Source: Microbacterium halophytorum (GTDB lineage: Bacteria; Actinomycetota; Actinomycetes; Actinomycetales; Microbacteriaceae). Taken from it: a stretch of 64,000 nucleotides of DNA. The translations under genes and the position numbers were made by a program. Below, piece by piece: positions 8,319 through 16,367 of the stretch. Under the pieces are notes generated by a model. It was not told the DNA's origin. It saw only the letters and a list, made by a program, of their open reading frames with translations, and ran no database searches. Every line of letters begins with the position of its first letter. The stretch's first letter is position 1. The DNA is taken from assembly GCF_002970975.1 (NCBI RefSeq), contig NZ_KZ672983.1, positions 186,001 through 250,000 of the forward strand, given 5' to 3'.

Positions 8319-10525
8319 GCGTCGACCTCCTCGTCGCCGCGGACCGCGATGCCGTAGCGCTCGCGCGCGGCGGTGATCGCCCAGTCGATCGCGCTCCCGC
8401 CGGCGGGGTCGGTGCGCACGTACGGCGGCGGGTCGAGGCGGTCGTGCGGCGCGGTCGGTGCCGCCCGACCGCCTGCGGCCGGCGCGGCCTCGCTCGGTGC
8501 GGCCATCGGCGCTTGCCCGGGCAACGGCTCCGTGGGCGCCTCTGCACCGGGCAGCGGCGCGGCCGCCTCGGCACCCCGAAGCGCCGGATCACGCGCAACC
8601 GTCAGCCCCTCCCCGCCCCACGACACCGCCGACGCACTGGCACTCGCGCCACCCGGCACCGGTGCGGCCGCCACCGCCTCCCGGGGCGCCGGGTCGAGCG
8701 AGGCTGTCGCGGCGGCGTACTCGAGCAGCGCCACGATCTCGTCGGCGCGGCCGAGGCCCGTCAGCGCGCGCAGCGCGATGTCGGTCAGGGGCGTCGAGAG
8801 TTCCCGCGCCCAGCTCTCGCGCACCGGCCCCGGTTCCATGTCGAACCGGATGGCGTCGGCCGCGAGGGCCGCCGGCAGGGCGATGTCTGCCGTCACGGCG
8901 AAACAGTCCGATGACGTGCGCGGCGCCGGACCGACGGTGGTCGCACCCGCCGCACGAGCCCTCGGGTCGGGCTCACCGGCCGTTCGAGATGCGTCTCCGA
9001 CAGTGCCCGCACCCGGCCCATCCGGGCCGACGCCGCCCCCGGTGCTAGGCGACGTATCGGCGGGACCGCAGCCGCCCGCCGCACGCGCCCTCGCGTCCGG
9101 CTCACCGGCCATTCGAGATGCGTCTCCGACAGTGCCCGCACCCGGCCCATCCGGGCCGACACCGCCCCCGGTGCTAGGCGACGCATCGGCGGGACCGCGG
9201 CCACCCGCCGCACGCGCCCTCGCGTCCGGCTCACCGGCCATTCGAGATACGTCGCCGACAGTGCCCGCACCCGCGTCATCCGGGCCGACACCGCCCCCGG
9301 TGCTAGGCGACGCATCGGCGGGACCGCGGCCACCCGCCGCACAATCGCCGCCTCCGCCGTCCGCCGCGGCGGCATCCGGAACTGCCGAATCGCTGCCCGT
9401 GGGCCCCGACCGAGCCGCGCGCCCGAACGCGCTCCCCTGCCGCTGCTCCGCCTGCACGGCCCGGCCCGCCGCGTTCAGCGCGGCGGCGCCGCGGCGCACG
9501 TCGATGCGCACGAGCTGCAGCACGTCGCCCTCGCGCTGGGCGATCTCTCGGGCCCGGCCGTGCGCCTCGAGCGCGAGCGCGCCGCGCCCCGCCTCGTCGT
9601 GGGCCATTCCCGCGACCGTCCAGCCCTCCAGCTGCGCGGAGCCCTCACCGAGCTCGGCCGCGCGCTCGACCGCGGCCAGTGCCGCGTCGACCGCCGCGTC
9701 GAACTCGTGCCGCTGGCGCAGCACATCGGCCCGGCCGACGCCGGCGTAGGCGGCCCGGCGCAGGTCGCCGACCGCCGAGAACTCCCGCTCCGCGTCGTCG
9801 AGGTGCCGCTCCGCCCCGGCGAGGTCGCCGACCTCCAGCGCGCGCGACGCGAGGCTTCGCGCGAGCTCCGCGCGACCGGGCCCGCCGAGGTCCTGGGTCG
9901 CGCCGATCGCGGCGGCTGCGTGCAGGTGATGGTCGCCCTCATCGCCCGCGCCCGTCAGTCGGCGCACCAGCGCCAGGCGCTGCAGTGCCTCGGGCACGAG
10001 CCTCGGCTCGTGGGCGGTCGCCAGCTCGAGCGCGATCTGCGCCTGCCGCAGCGACTCGTCGAAGCGGCCGACCTCCTGCAGCGCGTACTGCTTCGCGAGG
10101 CGCATGTGCACCTGCGCCTCGCCCCAGTCCGGAGCGGACGACAGGTCGTCGAGACGCTCCGCCTCGGCGAGGTCGGCGAGCGCGCCGTCGGCGTCGCCCG
10201 CGGTCATCCGGAGCTCGGCCCGCGAGACGAGCAGCAGGAGCCGCTGCTGCGTCCAGCGCGGGTCGCCGAGCTCCTCCGCCGTCGCCGCGGCGCGGAACCC
10301 TTCGTCGAGGTGGCCGCTGGCCGCGTCTCTGCTCCCCTGATCGAGTGCCGCGCGCGCCAGGAAGTACCGCATCTGCGCCGTGACCAGCGCCGCCCAGGCG
10401 CCGTGCTGCGGCGAGCGGTCGATCGCCGCGATGATGCGCTCGGCGAACGGCGCCGCCCCGACGTACCCTCCCCGTTCGTACGCCGCGGAGCACTGCTCCT
10501 GCAGCCGTTGCAGGTCGTCGCTCAT
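8312..10525 (-). CDS. TPR-repeat protein, CHAT partner
   Basis: A 737-aa protein whose first ~330 residues are helical TPR-like units: DQGSRDAASGHLDEGFRAA, GDADGALADLAEAERLDDL, VGRFDESLRQAQIALELA, VGDLAGAERHLDDAEREF, HEFDAAVDAALAAVERA and GRGALALEAHGRAREIA, spaced about 40 residues. A low-complexity Gly/Pro/Ala linker follows, containing three tandem 43-residue repeats, then a further helical region and a Pro/Ala-rich tail ending near the CHAT start. TPRs bind partner proteins, so this is probably the sensor or scaffold of the CHAT protease. Start ATG 10525 sits in an ATGA overlap with the previous gene. The longer upstream frame is a shadow of neighbouring genes. Confidence 0.75.
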   Translation of the reverse strand: MSDDLQRLQEQCSAAYERGGYVGAAPFAERIIAAIDRSPQHGAWAALVTAQMRYFLARAALDQGSRDAASGHLDEGFRAAATAEELGDPRWTQQRLLLLVSRAELRMTAGDADGALADLAEAERLDDLSSAPDWGEAQVHMRLAKQYALQEVGRFDESLRQAQIALELATAHEPRLVPEALQRLALVRRLTGAGDEGDHHLHAAAAIGATQDLGGPGRAELARSLASRALEVGDLAGAERHLDDAEREFSAVGDLRRAAYAGVGRADVLRQRHEFDAAVDAALAAVERAAELGEGSAQLEGWTVAGMAHDEAGRGALALEAHGRAREIAQREGDVLQLVRIDVRRGAAALNAAGRAVQAEQRQGSAFGRAARSGPTGSDSAVPDAAAADGGGGDCAAGGRGPADASPSTGGGVGPDDAGAGTVGDVSRMAGEPDARARAAGGRGPADASPSTGGGVGPDGPGAGTVGDASRMAGEPDARARAAGGCGPADTSPSTGGGVGPDGPGAGTVGDASRTAGEPDPRARAAGATTVGPAPRTSSDCFAVTADIALPAALAADAIRFDMEPGPVRESWARELSTPLTDIALRALTGLGRADEIVALLEYAAATASLDPAPREAVAAAPVPGGASASASAVSWGGEGLTVARDPALRGAEAAAPLPGAEAPTEPLPGQAPMAAPSEAAPAAGGRAAPTAPHDRLDPPPYVRTDPAGGSAIDWAITAARERYGIAVRGDEEVDAW
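8948..9334 (-). repeat. 129-bp coding minisatellite, three tandem copies
   Basis: Units begin at 8948, 9077 and 9206 with an exact 129-base period and few differences, followed by a partial fourth unit. Each encodes 43 residues of the type GPADASPSTGGGVGPD plus GTVGDASRMAGEPDARA. The period is a multiple of three, so copy-number change preserves the TPR gene frame. The near-identity points to recent expansion. Confidence 0.9.
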
Positions 10526-11709
10526 CGCGCCTCGCGCTCCGAGGCGGATTCGGGTGCCGCCAGTCGCGCGTGGGCGATCCGGATGAGGTCGTCGGCAACG
10601 CCGCGCCCGCCCGGTTCGCGCGCGGCGGGGTCGAAACCGACGACGGTCAGTGCGGCGGCGCGGCGCTCCGGCGGGAGCGCGAGGAACGTCGGGGGCACGC
10701 TCGCCTCGCCGCCCCACGCGTCGCCGCCCCGCGCGAGCGGGACCTCGGCGTCGGCGACGCGGGCGCGCAGGTCGGCCGCGGGCGGAGCTGCGTCGCCGAA
10801 CTGCGGGGCCGCGGGCACGGCGACCGACAGCACGGCTCCTCCCGCACCGATGGCGACGCTCCAGGCCACGACCCCCGCCGGGTCGACGACGCCCTGCGGC
10901 AGGGAGGCCGGGTCGACCGGCGACTCCCCCGCCGCGAGCGGGGCCGGGGCCGCTCGGCCAGCCGCGGCGAGCGCGAAGTCGTCGGCGCGGGTCTCCGCCA
11001 GGGCGGGCCCCGGCAACTCGGCACCGTGCTCCGCCAGGAGTTCGGCCGCACGGGCGGCGAGGTCCGCCCCTGTGCCGTCTCCGGGCTCGATCTCGCCGAA
11101 GCGCGCAACGGCCGCGGAGAACCCCGCGAGCGCGCGGGCGGCCGCGTCCTCGTCGTCGAGCGCCCCGTCGAGTTCGGCCCTCGCCACCGCGAGCTCCGCG
11201 GCGACCAGGCGCGGGTCGAGCGCCGGGATGCCCGCAACGCGCGACGCCGGCCACCACGCCGCCCGCCAGCCGGCGAGCGCCGCTCGCCTGGCGGCATCGG
11301 CGAGCGGGGTGCCCGAACCGTACGGACGCTCTCCGTCGCGCTCTTCCGCGCCGCGCCCGCCCGAGTCCGAGCCGGGCGCCCCCGCGTCGGCGCCGGCAGC
11401 ACCGCCTGCGCCGCGCGCGGCAGCATCCGGTGCCGCACCGCGCTCGCCGGCCCCCGCGGCCTCGTCCGCAACGCGCGCACCGGAAACCGCACCGAACGCG
11501 CCAGCCTCGGCGAGCGTCGCGGTCGTGCCGGGCCAGACGGCGTCGATCCATCCGGATGCCCGGGGCGCGTCCCAGACGAGGGCCCCGGGGGCGCCGCCTT
11601 CGACGGGCCACCACAGCGTCGCTCCCGCGCCCTCGACGATGCCGACCAGCCAGGGCGCGCCCGCCGGTTCGCCCAGGTGCCAGCCGTCGCCGTCGCGCCG
11701 AACAATCAT
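10522..11709 (-). CDS. Unknown protein of the CHAT-TPR operon (395 aa)
   Basis: Overlaps the TPR gene by ATGA (10522-10525) and the preceding small frame by ATGA (11706-11709). No family recognised. The N-terminus (GDGWHLGEPAGAPWLVGIV, LWWPVEGG, ALVWDAP) reads like a small beta-rich domain. An Ala/Gly-rich linker covers about residues 90-130. A helical segment (PRLVAAELAVARAELDGAL) and a C-terminal part with WSVAIGAGGAVLSVAVPA and AAALTVVGFDP follow. No signal peptide or membrane helix. Its operon position suggests it works with the CHAT and TPR proteins, perhaps as a protease substrate or signal binder. That is inference only. Confidence 0.6.
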   Translation of the reverse strand: MIVRRDGDGWHLGEPAGAPWLVGIVEGAGATLWWPVEGGAPGALVWDAPRASGWIDAVWPGTTATLAEAGAFGAVSGARVADEAAGAGERGAAPDAAARGAGGAAGADAGAPGSDSGGRGAEERDGERPYGSGTPLADAARRAALAGWRAAWWPASRVAGIPALDPRLVAAELAVARAELDGALDDEDAAARALAGFSAAVARFGEIEPGDGTGADLAARAAELLAEHGAELPGPALAETRADDFALAAAGRAAPAPLAAGESPVDPASLPQGVVDPAGVVAWSVAIGAGGAVLSVAVPAAPQFGDAAPPAADLRARVADAEVPLARGGDAWGGEASVPPTFLALPPERRAAALTVVGFDPAAREPGGRGVADDLIRIAHARLAAPESASEREAR

Positions 11710-11897
11710 TCCGCACCGCCGATCCCGACCTGCCGCGCGTCACTCGCCGCGGAACGAGGGAGCTCGGCGCTGAACGACCGCGAATCGGCACAGCGCACCG
11801 CCCCGCCCGCGGTCGACACCCGCGGCTCGGCGCGTCCGATGCTCCCCGCCCGCCCATCGCGCGGCTCTCCGGCCCGCATGGTTCCCCTGACGGTCAT
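11706..11897 (-). CDS. 63-aa bridging frame inside the CHAT-TPR operon
   Basis: A 63-codon frame that exactly fills the gap between two operon genes: its ATG lies in the ATGA at 11894-11897 that ends the upstream gene, and its stop lies in the ATGA that starts the 395-aa gene. The sequence is Arg/Ala/Gly-rich with no recognised domain. It may be a real small protein or serve only to carry ribosomes across the gap. Similar frames occur at 818-931, 44868-45158, 50079-50168 and 50165-50293. Confidence 0.45.
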   Translation of the reverse strand: MTVRGTMRAGEPRDGRAGSIGRAEPRVSTAGGAVRCADSRSFSAELPRSAASDARQVGIGGAE

Positions 11898-13240
11898 GCC
11901 GACACCGCCAGTTCCGCCTTCACCCGGTCGCGGCGGTCGAGGATCACCGACCGCATCGCGCCGTCGAGCACGTCCCACACGTCGTCGGCCTCGACCGGTT
12001 GGTGGCGCAGCTCGCGACCGTGCAGGCGCGCCCAGAGGCGGCGCAGGAAGGCCTCGGCGGCACCCTCGGACGAGTCGGCGCCGAGCCGTTCGGCCCTCCG
12101 CACGAATCCCTCGCGCCGCCAGCGCGCCCGCAAGCACCGCGACGCCTCGGTCGCGTCGTCCATCGCGCCCGCGCGCTCGCCCGCCGCCATCACGACGCGC
12201 GAGACTTCGTCGCCGAGCTGCCACGGCTCGGCGCTGCGCGCCGCTTCCCGCTCGACGAGGCCCCGCAGCTCGGCCGTGCCCTCGACCTCGAGCGAGGCGA
12301 TCGGCACGAACAGACGCTCCAGGATCGACCGGTCGAACGGCTTCGGCAGGGCGTTCTTCGACGCCCCGGTTCCGACGGAGGGCGGCACCGGCGCGTCGAG
12401 GTCGCTCAGGCCGGCCCGGCGCGCGGCGCCGGGCGCGCGCATCCGGCGCCCGGCCGCGCTCCCCGCGCTGTCGCGCACCAGGTCGGCCGCGCTCCCGTCG
12501 CCCGTGACGCACGCATCGAGGAAGGCGTCGATGCGCTTGTCGTCCCCAGTGCCCGACCGCGCAACTGGCACCGCGTCACGCGGGGCGCTCGCGGCTTCGG
12601 GGCCGGTCATGAGGGCATCGCCGATCGCGCCGTCCCGCGCCGCATCGCTCGGGGCGCCCGCCCGCTCATCCCGCACCGCGTCGCGCGCAGCGGGGACGCT
12701 CGTTGGGTCGGCGGCAGTCGCCTCCGCCCCGTCCCTCCAGGCCCCGGCGATCAGCGCGCCGATGGCGGAGGCAACGCCCGGGTCGCTGAGGAACTCCCGC
12801 AGCTCGGCGGCGCCCACACGCTCGTCGCCGTGCACGTCCTCCACCTCGGCCCCCGCGATCTGGTCCGCGCCATCGCCCGGCTCGCCGTGCATGCGCGCGA
12901 GCTCGTACGCCCTCTGGAAGTACTTCTCCTGCGGGTTCCCCGCCGTGATCCGGCGCGCCCTGCGCTGCTTCTTCATACACGCGAACCACCCGGATGTCGC
13001 CCTCAGGTCACCCGCGGCCGCCGTGATTCTCTCGGTCAGTTCGGCAGCCGCATCCGGTGCGAGCAGGGCCCGCGCGAGGTGGGGGCGCTGCGTCGGGCGC
13101 ACCACGAGCGGATCGAGGATCAGCTTCGTCGTGCGGGCCAGGGGGAGGCCGCCCGCGTTGCTGAGCGCCTCGACTCCCCCGCCCAGCGCGAGCCACGCAT
13201 CGGCCACGACCTGCGCCCGCGGCGCGAACTCACCCGTCAC
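11894..13240 (-). CDS. Unknown protein, first gene of the CHAT-TPR operon (448 aa)
   Basis: A predicted soluble 448-aa protein with no family recognised. Residues 1-165 form one block, with WLALGGGVEALSNAGGLP, LILDPLVVRPTQRPHLARAL and NPQEKYFQRAYELARMHG. A variable Ala/Asp-rich linker covers about 170-290. The C-terminal block (about 300-448) is helical and charged: SILERLFVPIASLEVEGTAE, EAFLRRLWARLHGRELRH and VWDVLDGAMRSVILDRRDR. It ends in an ATGA overlap with the next frame. As first gene it could be the sensor or effector of the system; this is position-based inference. Confidence 0.6.
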   Translation of the reverse strand: MTGEFAPRAQVVADAWLALGGGVEALSNAGGLPLARTTKLILDPLVVRPTQRPHLARALLAPDAAAELTERITAAAGDLRATSGWFACMKKQRRARRITAGNPQEKYFQRAYELARMHGEPGDGADQIAGAEVEDVHGDERVGAAELREFLSDPGVASAIGALIAGAWRDGAEATAADPTSVPAARDAVRDERAGAPSDAARDGAIGDALMTGPEAASAPRDAVPVARSGTGDDKRIDAFLDACVTGDGSAADLVRDSAGSAAGRRMRAPGAARRAGLSDLDAPVPPSVGTGASKNALPKPFDRSILERLFVPIASLEVEGTAELRGLVEREAARSAEPWQLGDEVSRVVMAAGERAGAMDDATEASRCLRARWRREGFVRRAERLGADSSEGAAEAFLRRLWARLHGRELRHQPVEADDVWDVLDGAMRSVILDRRDRVKAELAVSA

Positions 13241-13296
13241 TCAAGCAAGAATATGGCGCTTTCGGCCGACTGCGGCCCGCCCGATCGGCGGCTCCG

Positions 13297-13716
13297 CTAC
13301 GCAGCGGGCGCGAGGCCGCCGTACACCAGCTGGCCGTTCGACGGATCCTGCGCGACGATCACCCGGTCGCCCGGTCGCGGAACCTGCAGGCGCGAGACCA
13401 TCGCCTGCAACTGCACCGGCTGCCCGCCGAACTCGAACACGAGCGCGACCAGCGGGTTGTCGTTCACGCTGGCGCCCATGTCGGCGACCTGCGTCAGTGT
13501 GACCTGCTGCGTCGGCGCACCCGCCTGCACGAGCGCCGCGAACTGTTCGCCGGTGCGCGCCGAGCTCACCGCGCTGCCGACGCTGTCCGTGAACTCCGAG
13601 CCCATCACCATCTTCGTCATGCGCCCGACGAAGCCCTTGCCCTGGCCGATCTTCTCGGCCGTCCTCATCGCGTCGTCCTGGCGCTGTTCCATCGACTTGC
13701 GGTTGAAAAGTCCCAT
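13297..13716 (-). CDS. Small conserved-looking hypothetical protein (139 aa)
   Basis: Starts at ATG 13716 with GGAGG about six bases upstream; the frame extends further upstream but without a better start. The protein begins GLFNRKSMEQRQDDAM, has a charged helical first third (GKGFVGRMTKMVMGSEF), then a beta-rich part with VALVFEFGGQPVQLQAMVS and PGDRVIVAQDPSNGQLVYGG. No signal peptide or membrane helix. No family recognised. It lies 56 bases upstream of the CHAT-TPR operon on the same strand and could be co-transcribed. Confidence 0.6.
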   Translation of the reverse strand: MGLFNRKSMEQRQDDAMRTAEKIGQGKGFVGRMTKMVMGSEFTDSVGSAVSSARTGEQFAALVQAGAPTQQVTLTQVADMGASVNDNPLVALVFEFGGQPVQLQAMVSRLQVPRPGDRVIVAQDPSNGQLVYGGLAPAA

Positions 13717-13890
13717 GGCATCCTCCGTTGCGGGAATGATCGAGCGATCGCTCGTGACAACGCTATGGGGGCCGCCCCGCTCCCGATCACAGGTATGCCC
13801 CGCCTCCGGCATCCCGGAAGCCCACCGCCCCGATCTGTGACCGGGTGCGCGCGGGGCGCCATAGGCTCGGTCCGGATGAAAGGAGCCGCC

Positions 13891-14367
13891 ATGTTCAGGT
13901 GGGTGGTTCGGATCGTATGGCTGGCGCTCGGCGCCGTCGTCGCGATCTGGGTGTACGAGGGGCTCACGAGCGTCGACCAGCGCGAGTCGCTCGTGCCGTT
14001 CCTCAGCGGCAACCCCGAGACGGGGATCATCTTCGTCGGCGTCGCGTGGGGACTGATCAGCATGCTCCTGTCCGCCGTCGGCCTGGGGAGGGGCGGAGCG
14101 GGCGGCGGCCGGGCGCTGCGCACGCGCGTCGCGATGGGCGAGGTGATCGAGATCCAGCGCACGGGCGTCACCATCAACGACGTGCCGCAGTACGACGTGT
14201 ACCTCGAGGTCGCCCCGCGCGACGGCGATCGGTTCGTCGCGTACTTGCGCGGGCTTTTCGATCCATTCACCGTCACGGGTGTGCAGCCGGGCGCGATGGT
14301 GCCGGTTCGCTACGACCCGTCGCACCGCGACCGGGTCGAGATGGCCGCTGAGGGGGACGCACGATGA
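13891..14367 (+). CDS. Small membrane protein (DUF3592-like)
   Basis: 158 aa from ATG 13891, chosen because AAAGGAG (13879-13885) sits five bases upstream; a nearby ATG at 13876 lacks a site. Two hydrophobic helices (about 3-22 and 45-67) precede a soluble domain with VAMGEVIEIQRTGVTIND, YDVYLEVAP and PVRYDPSHRDRVEM. That pattern resembles DUF3592-type membrane proteins of unknown role. The stop overlaps the next gene's start by ATGA, so the two are translated together. Confidence 0.6.
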   Translation: MFRWVVRIVWLALGAVVAIWVYEGLTSVDQRESLVPFLSGNPETGIIFVGVAWGLISMLLSAVGLGRGGAGGGRALRTRVAMGEVIEIQRTGVTINDVPQYDVYLEVAPRDGDRFVAYLRGLFDPFTVTGVQPGAMVPVRYDPSHRDRVEMAAEGDAR

Positions 14368-14927
14368 ACGAGGTGCTCGACACCGTCATCTGGCTCGTGA
14401 ACATGCCCGCCACCCACGGGTATGCGTTCGTGTTCATCGCCGCATTCGGGTCGTTCGGGCTGCTGGCGCTGACGTTCAAGACGTCCAGCGGCGACACGCA
14501 CAGCGCCGCCCTCCGCCGCATCCGGATGGAGCGCGGGCTGCCCGTCGGTGACGCCCCGAGCGGCCCCGGCCCGCTCTCGATCGTGCGGCGCTGGTTCTTC
14601 GGCCTGCTCTCGATCGTCGTCCTCGGCGGCGGCATCGTCGGGCTCGCGAGCCTGATCTTCGGGCCGGTCACCGGCGCCTACATCTATGCCAACGGCGTGG
14701 AGGTCGAGGCCGAGTCGATCGACTCCGACTACGTCCGCTTCACCGCCGAGGACGGCCAGACGTACGTGCTCTCCTACAGCTTCTTCACGGCGCAGTCGTA
14801 CCCGGAAGACGAGATGCTCGCCTTCGCGGACCGGGTCGTCGTGCGGTACTTGCCGGGCCACCCGCAGGCGTACGTGCTCGACACGCGGGCGTCGACGGAT
14901 ACGACCGGCAGGCCGCTCGGGAGCTGA
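14364..14927 (+). CDS. Two-helix membrane protein
   Basis: 187 aa, coupled to the preceding membrane protein (ATGA at 14364). Helices at about 17-38 (GYAFVFIAAFGSFGLLAL) and 73-100 (FGLLSIVVLGGGIVGLASL). The C-terminal ~85 residues are soluble (YVRFTAEDGQTYVLSYSFF, VVRYLPGHPQAYVLD) and resemble the soluble part of its partner, suggesting an old duplication or shared fold. Function unknown. Followed by a perfect palindrome that probably ends the transcript. Confidence 0.6.
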   Translation: MNEVLDTVIWLVNMPATHGYAFVFIAAFGSFGLLALTFKTSSGDTHSAALRRIRMERGLPVGDAPSGPGPLSIVRRWFFGLLSIVVLGGGIVGLASLIFGPVTGAYIYANGVEVEAESIDSDYVRFTAEDGQTYVLSYSFFTAQSYPEDEMLAFADRVVVRYLPGHPQAYVLDTRASTDTTGRPLGS

Positions 14928-14969
14928 CGCCCGCGGCGCCGGTCCCGGCGTCGGGTACCCGGAGCGGGC

Positions 14970-15021
14970 GCCGAACGCCACTGCCCCGCACGCGATCGCG
15001 TGCGGGGCAGTGGCGTTCGGC
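14970..15021. terminator. Perfect 52-bp palindrome between convergent genes
   Basis: 26-base arms read GCCGAACGCCACTGCCCCGC plus ACGCGA and their exact complement, with no loop and no mismatch. It sits 42 bases after the membrane-protein stop and 12 bases beyond the permease stop, so it can end transcription in both directions. Confidence 0.85.
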
Positions 15022-15033
15022 CGCGGGCGGTCG

Positions 15034-16194
15034 CTATGCCTCGACGTGCTGCGGTCGCTTCTTCTTGCGCGCCCACTTCGCGGGGAGGTCGGGGCCGTCC
15101 CACACCTGGATGACGCCCCAGATCACGGCGGCGATCGGCACCGCGAGCACGGCTCCCACGATGCCCGACAGCACAGTGCCGATGGTCAGGGCGATCAGGA
15201 TGGCCAGTGCGTGCAGCTTGAGCGCTCGACCCATCAGAACCGGCTGCAGGAAATTGCCCTCGAGCTGGTTGACGACGATCACGATCGCGACGACGATGAG
15301 CGCCTTCACGATGCCGCCGTCCACGAGCGCGACGAGCGCACCCAGCACGCCGGCGAGCGTCGCGCCGACGATCGGGATGAAGGCGAGCAGGAAGACGACG
15401 AGCATGAGCGGGAACCACAGCGGCACCTGCAGGATCCACAGGCCGATGCCGATGCCGATGGCGTCGACCGCTGCGACGGCCGCCGTTCCGCGCACGTACG
15501 CGCCCAGAGTGTCGACGGTCTTCGTGCCGACCCGTTGCATGCGGTCGTACCACTCTCCTTCGAACGGGCGAGTGAGGAAGGCCCAGATCTCCGGCCCGTC
15601 CTTCAGGAAGAAGAACAGGATGACGACCATCAGCACGAAGCCGGTGACGAACGACGCGAGGGCCCCGACGCCCGCGAGCGCGCCGCTGCCGACCGCCGAG
15701 CCCACGCTCGAGCTGAACAGGAGGTCCTGTGCCGTCTGCCACCACTCCTCGAGCTGAGCCGGGTCGATCCCGAACGGCAGGTGCTCGACCCACGCGATGA
15801 TCTGGGCGACGCCCTCCTGCGCGCTGCGGTAGAGCTCGGGCGCCTCGTCGATCACGGCGCGCACGACGAGCCAGCCGATGCCGCCGATCACGACGACGAC
15901 GCCCAGCAGCGCGATCACGGTCGCGAGCGCGGCCGGCATCGCGCGACGCATCATGCGCATCAGCGGTTCGAATGCCGCGGCGAACACGATCGCCAGGATC
16001 ACAGGGATCACGACGACCGTCAGATAGCGCATCCCCCAGATCGCCCCGGCGACGAGCACCACGACGGCGATGATCTGCACGGCCCGGATGGCGAGCAGCC
16101 CGAGGCCGTCGGACCACGCGGCCCCTCCTGGGCTCTGCTTGGGCGGCTGCGGCGCCGGCATTGCGGGAAGCGTCGGTCGGCTCTTGCGGAACAT
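15034..16194 (-). CDS. AI-2E (TqsA/PerM) family permease
   Basis: 386 aa, start ATG 16194. The family layout is clear: two or more N-terminal helices (AVQIIAVVVLVAGAIWGM, YLTVVVIPVILAIVFAAAF), a soluble segment after helix four (about 120-180, EAPELYRSAQEG), then a cluster of hydrophobic helices including TGFVLMVVILFFFLKDGPE, FPLMLVVFLLAFIPIVGAT and VVIVVNQLEGNFLQPVLMG. The PIVG and NxxEGNxLxP motifs are typical. Members are linked to autoinducer export or ion/H+ antiport; the substrate cannot be read from sequence. No operon partner. Confidence 0.9.
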   Translation of the reverse strand: MFRKSRPTLPAMPAPQPPKQSPGGAAWSDGLGLLAIRAVQIIAVVVLVAGAIWGMRYLTVVVIPVILAIVFAAAFEPLMRMMRRAMPAALATVIALLGVVVVIGGIGWLVVRAVIDEAPELYRSAQEGVAQIIAWVEHLPFGIDPAQLEEWWQTAQDLLFSSSVGSAVGSGALAGVGALASFVTGFVLMVVILFFFLKDGPEIWAFLTRPFEGEWYDRMQRVGTKTVDTLGAYVRGTAAVAAVDAIGIGIGLWILQVPLWFPLMLVVFLLAFIPIVGATLAGVLGALVALVDGGIVKALIVVAIVIVVNQLEGNFLQPVLMGRALKLHALAILIALTIGTVLSGIVGAVLAVPIAAVIWGVIQVWDGPDLPAKWARKKKRPQHVEA

Positions 16195-16367
16195 GGCTCC
16201 ATCCTGCCCGCGAACGGCGACATTCGCACGGCATCGAAGCTGTGCATCCGCCTGGCGTCCCCGGGCACCCCGGCGACCTATACTCCGAGCGGTATGCACC
16301 GGCCGGCAACCGGTCGCGCCCGGGCATATCCCGGCCGACATCGTGCTCGAGGCGCGCCGACGGCGCC

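Noticed and set aside
10526..11857. Upstream extension of the TPR gene to about 1180 codons
   Set aside because: It overlaps the whole 395-aa gene in another frame; the TPR start at 10525 has ATGA coupling and the extension is Arg-rich shadow sequence.
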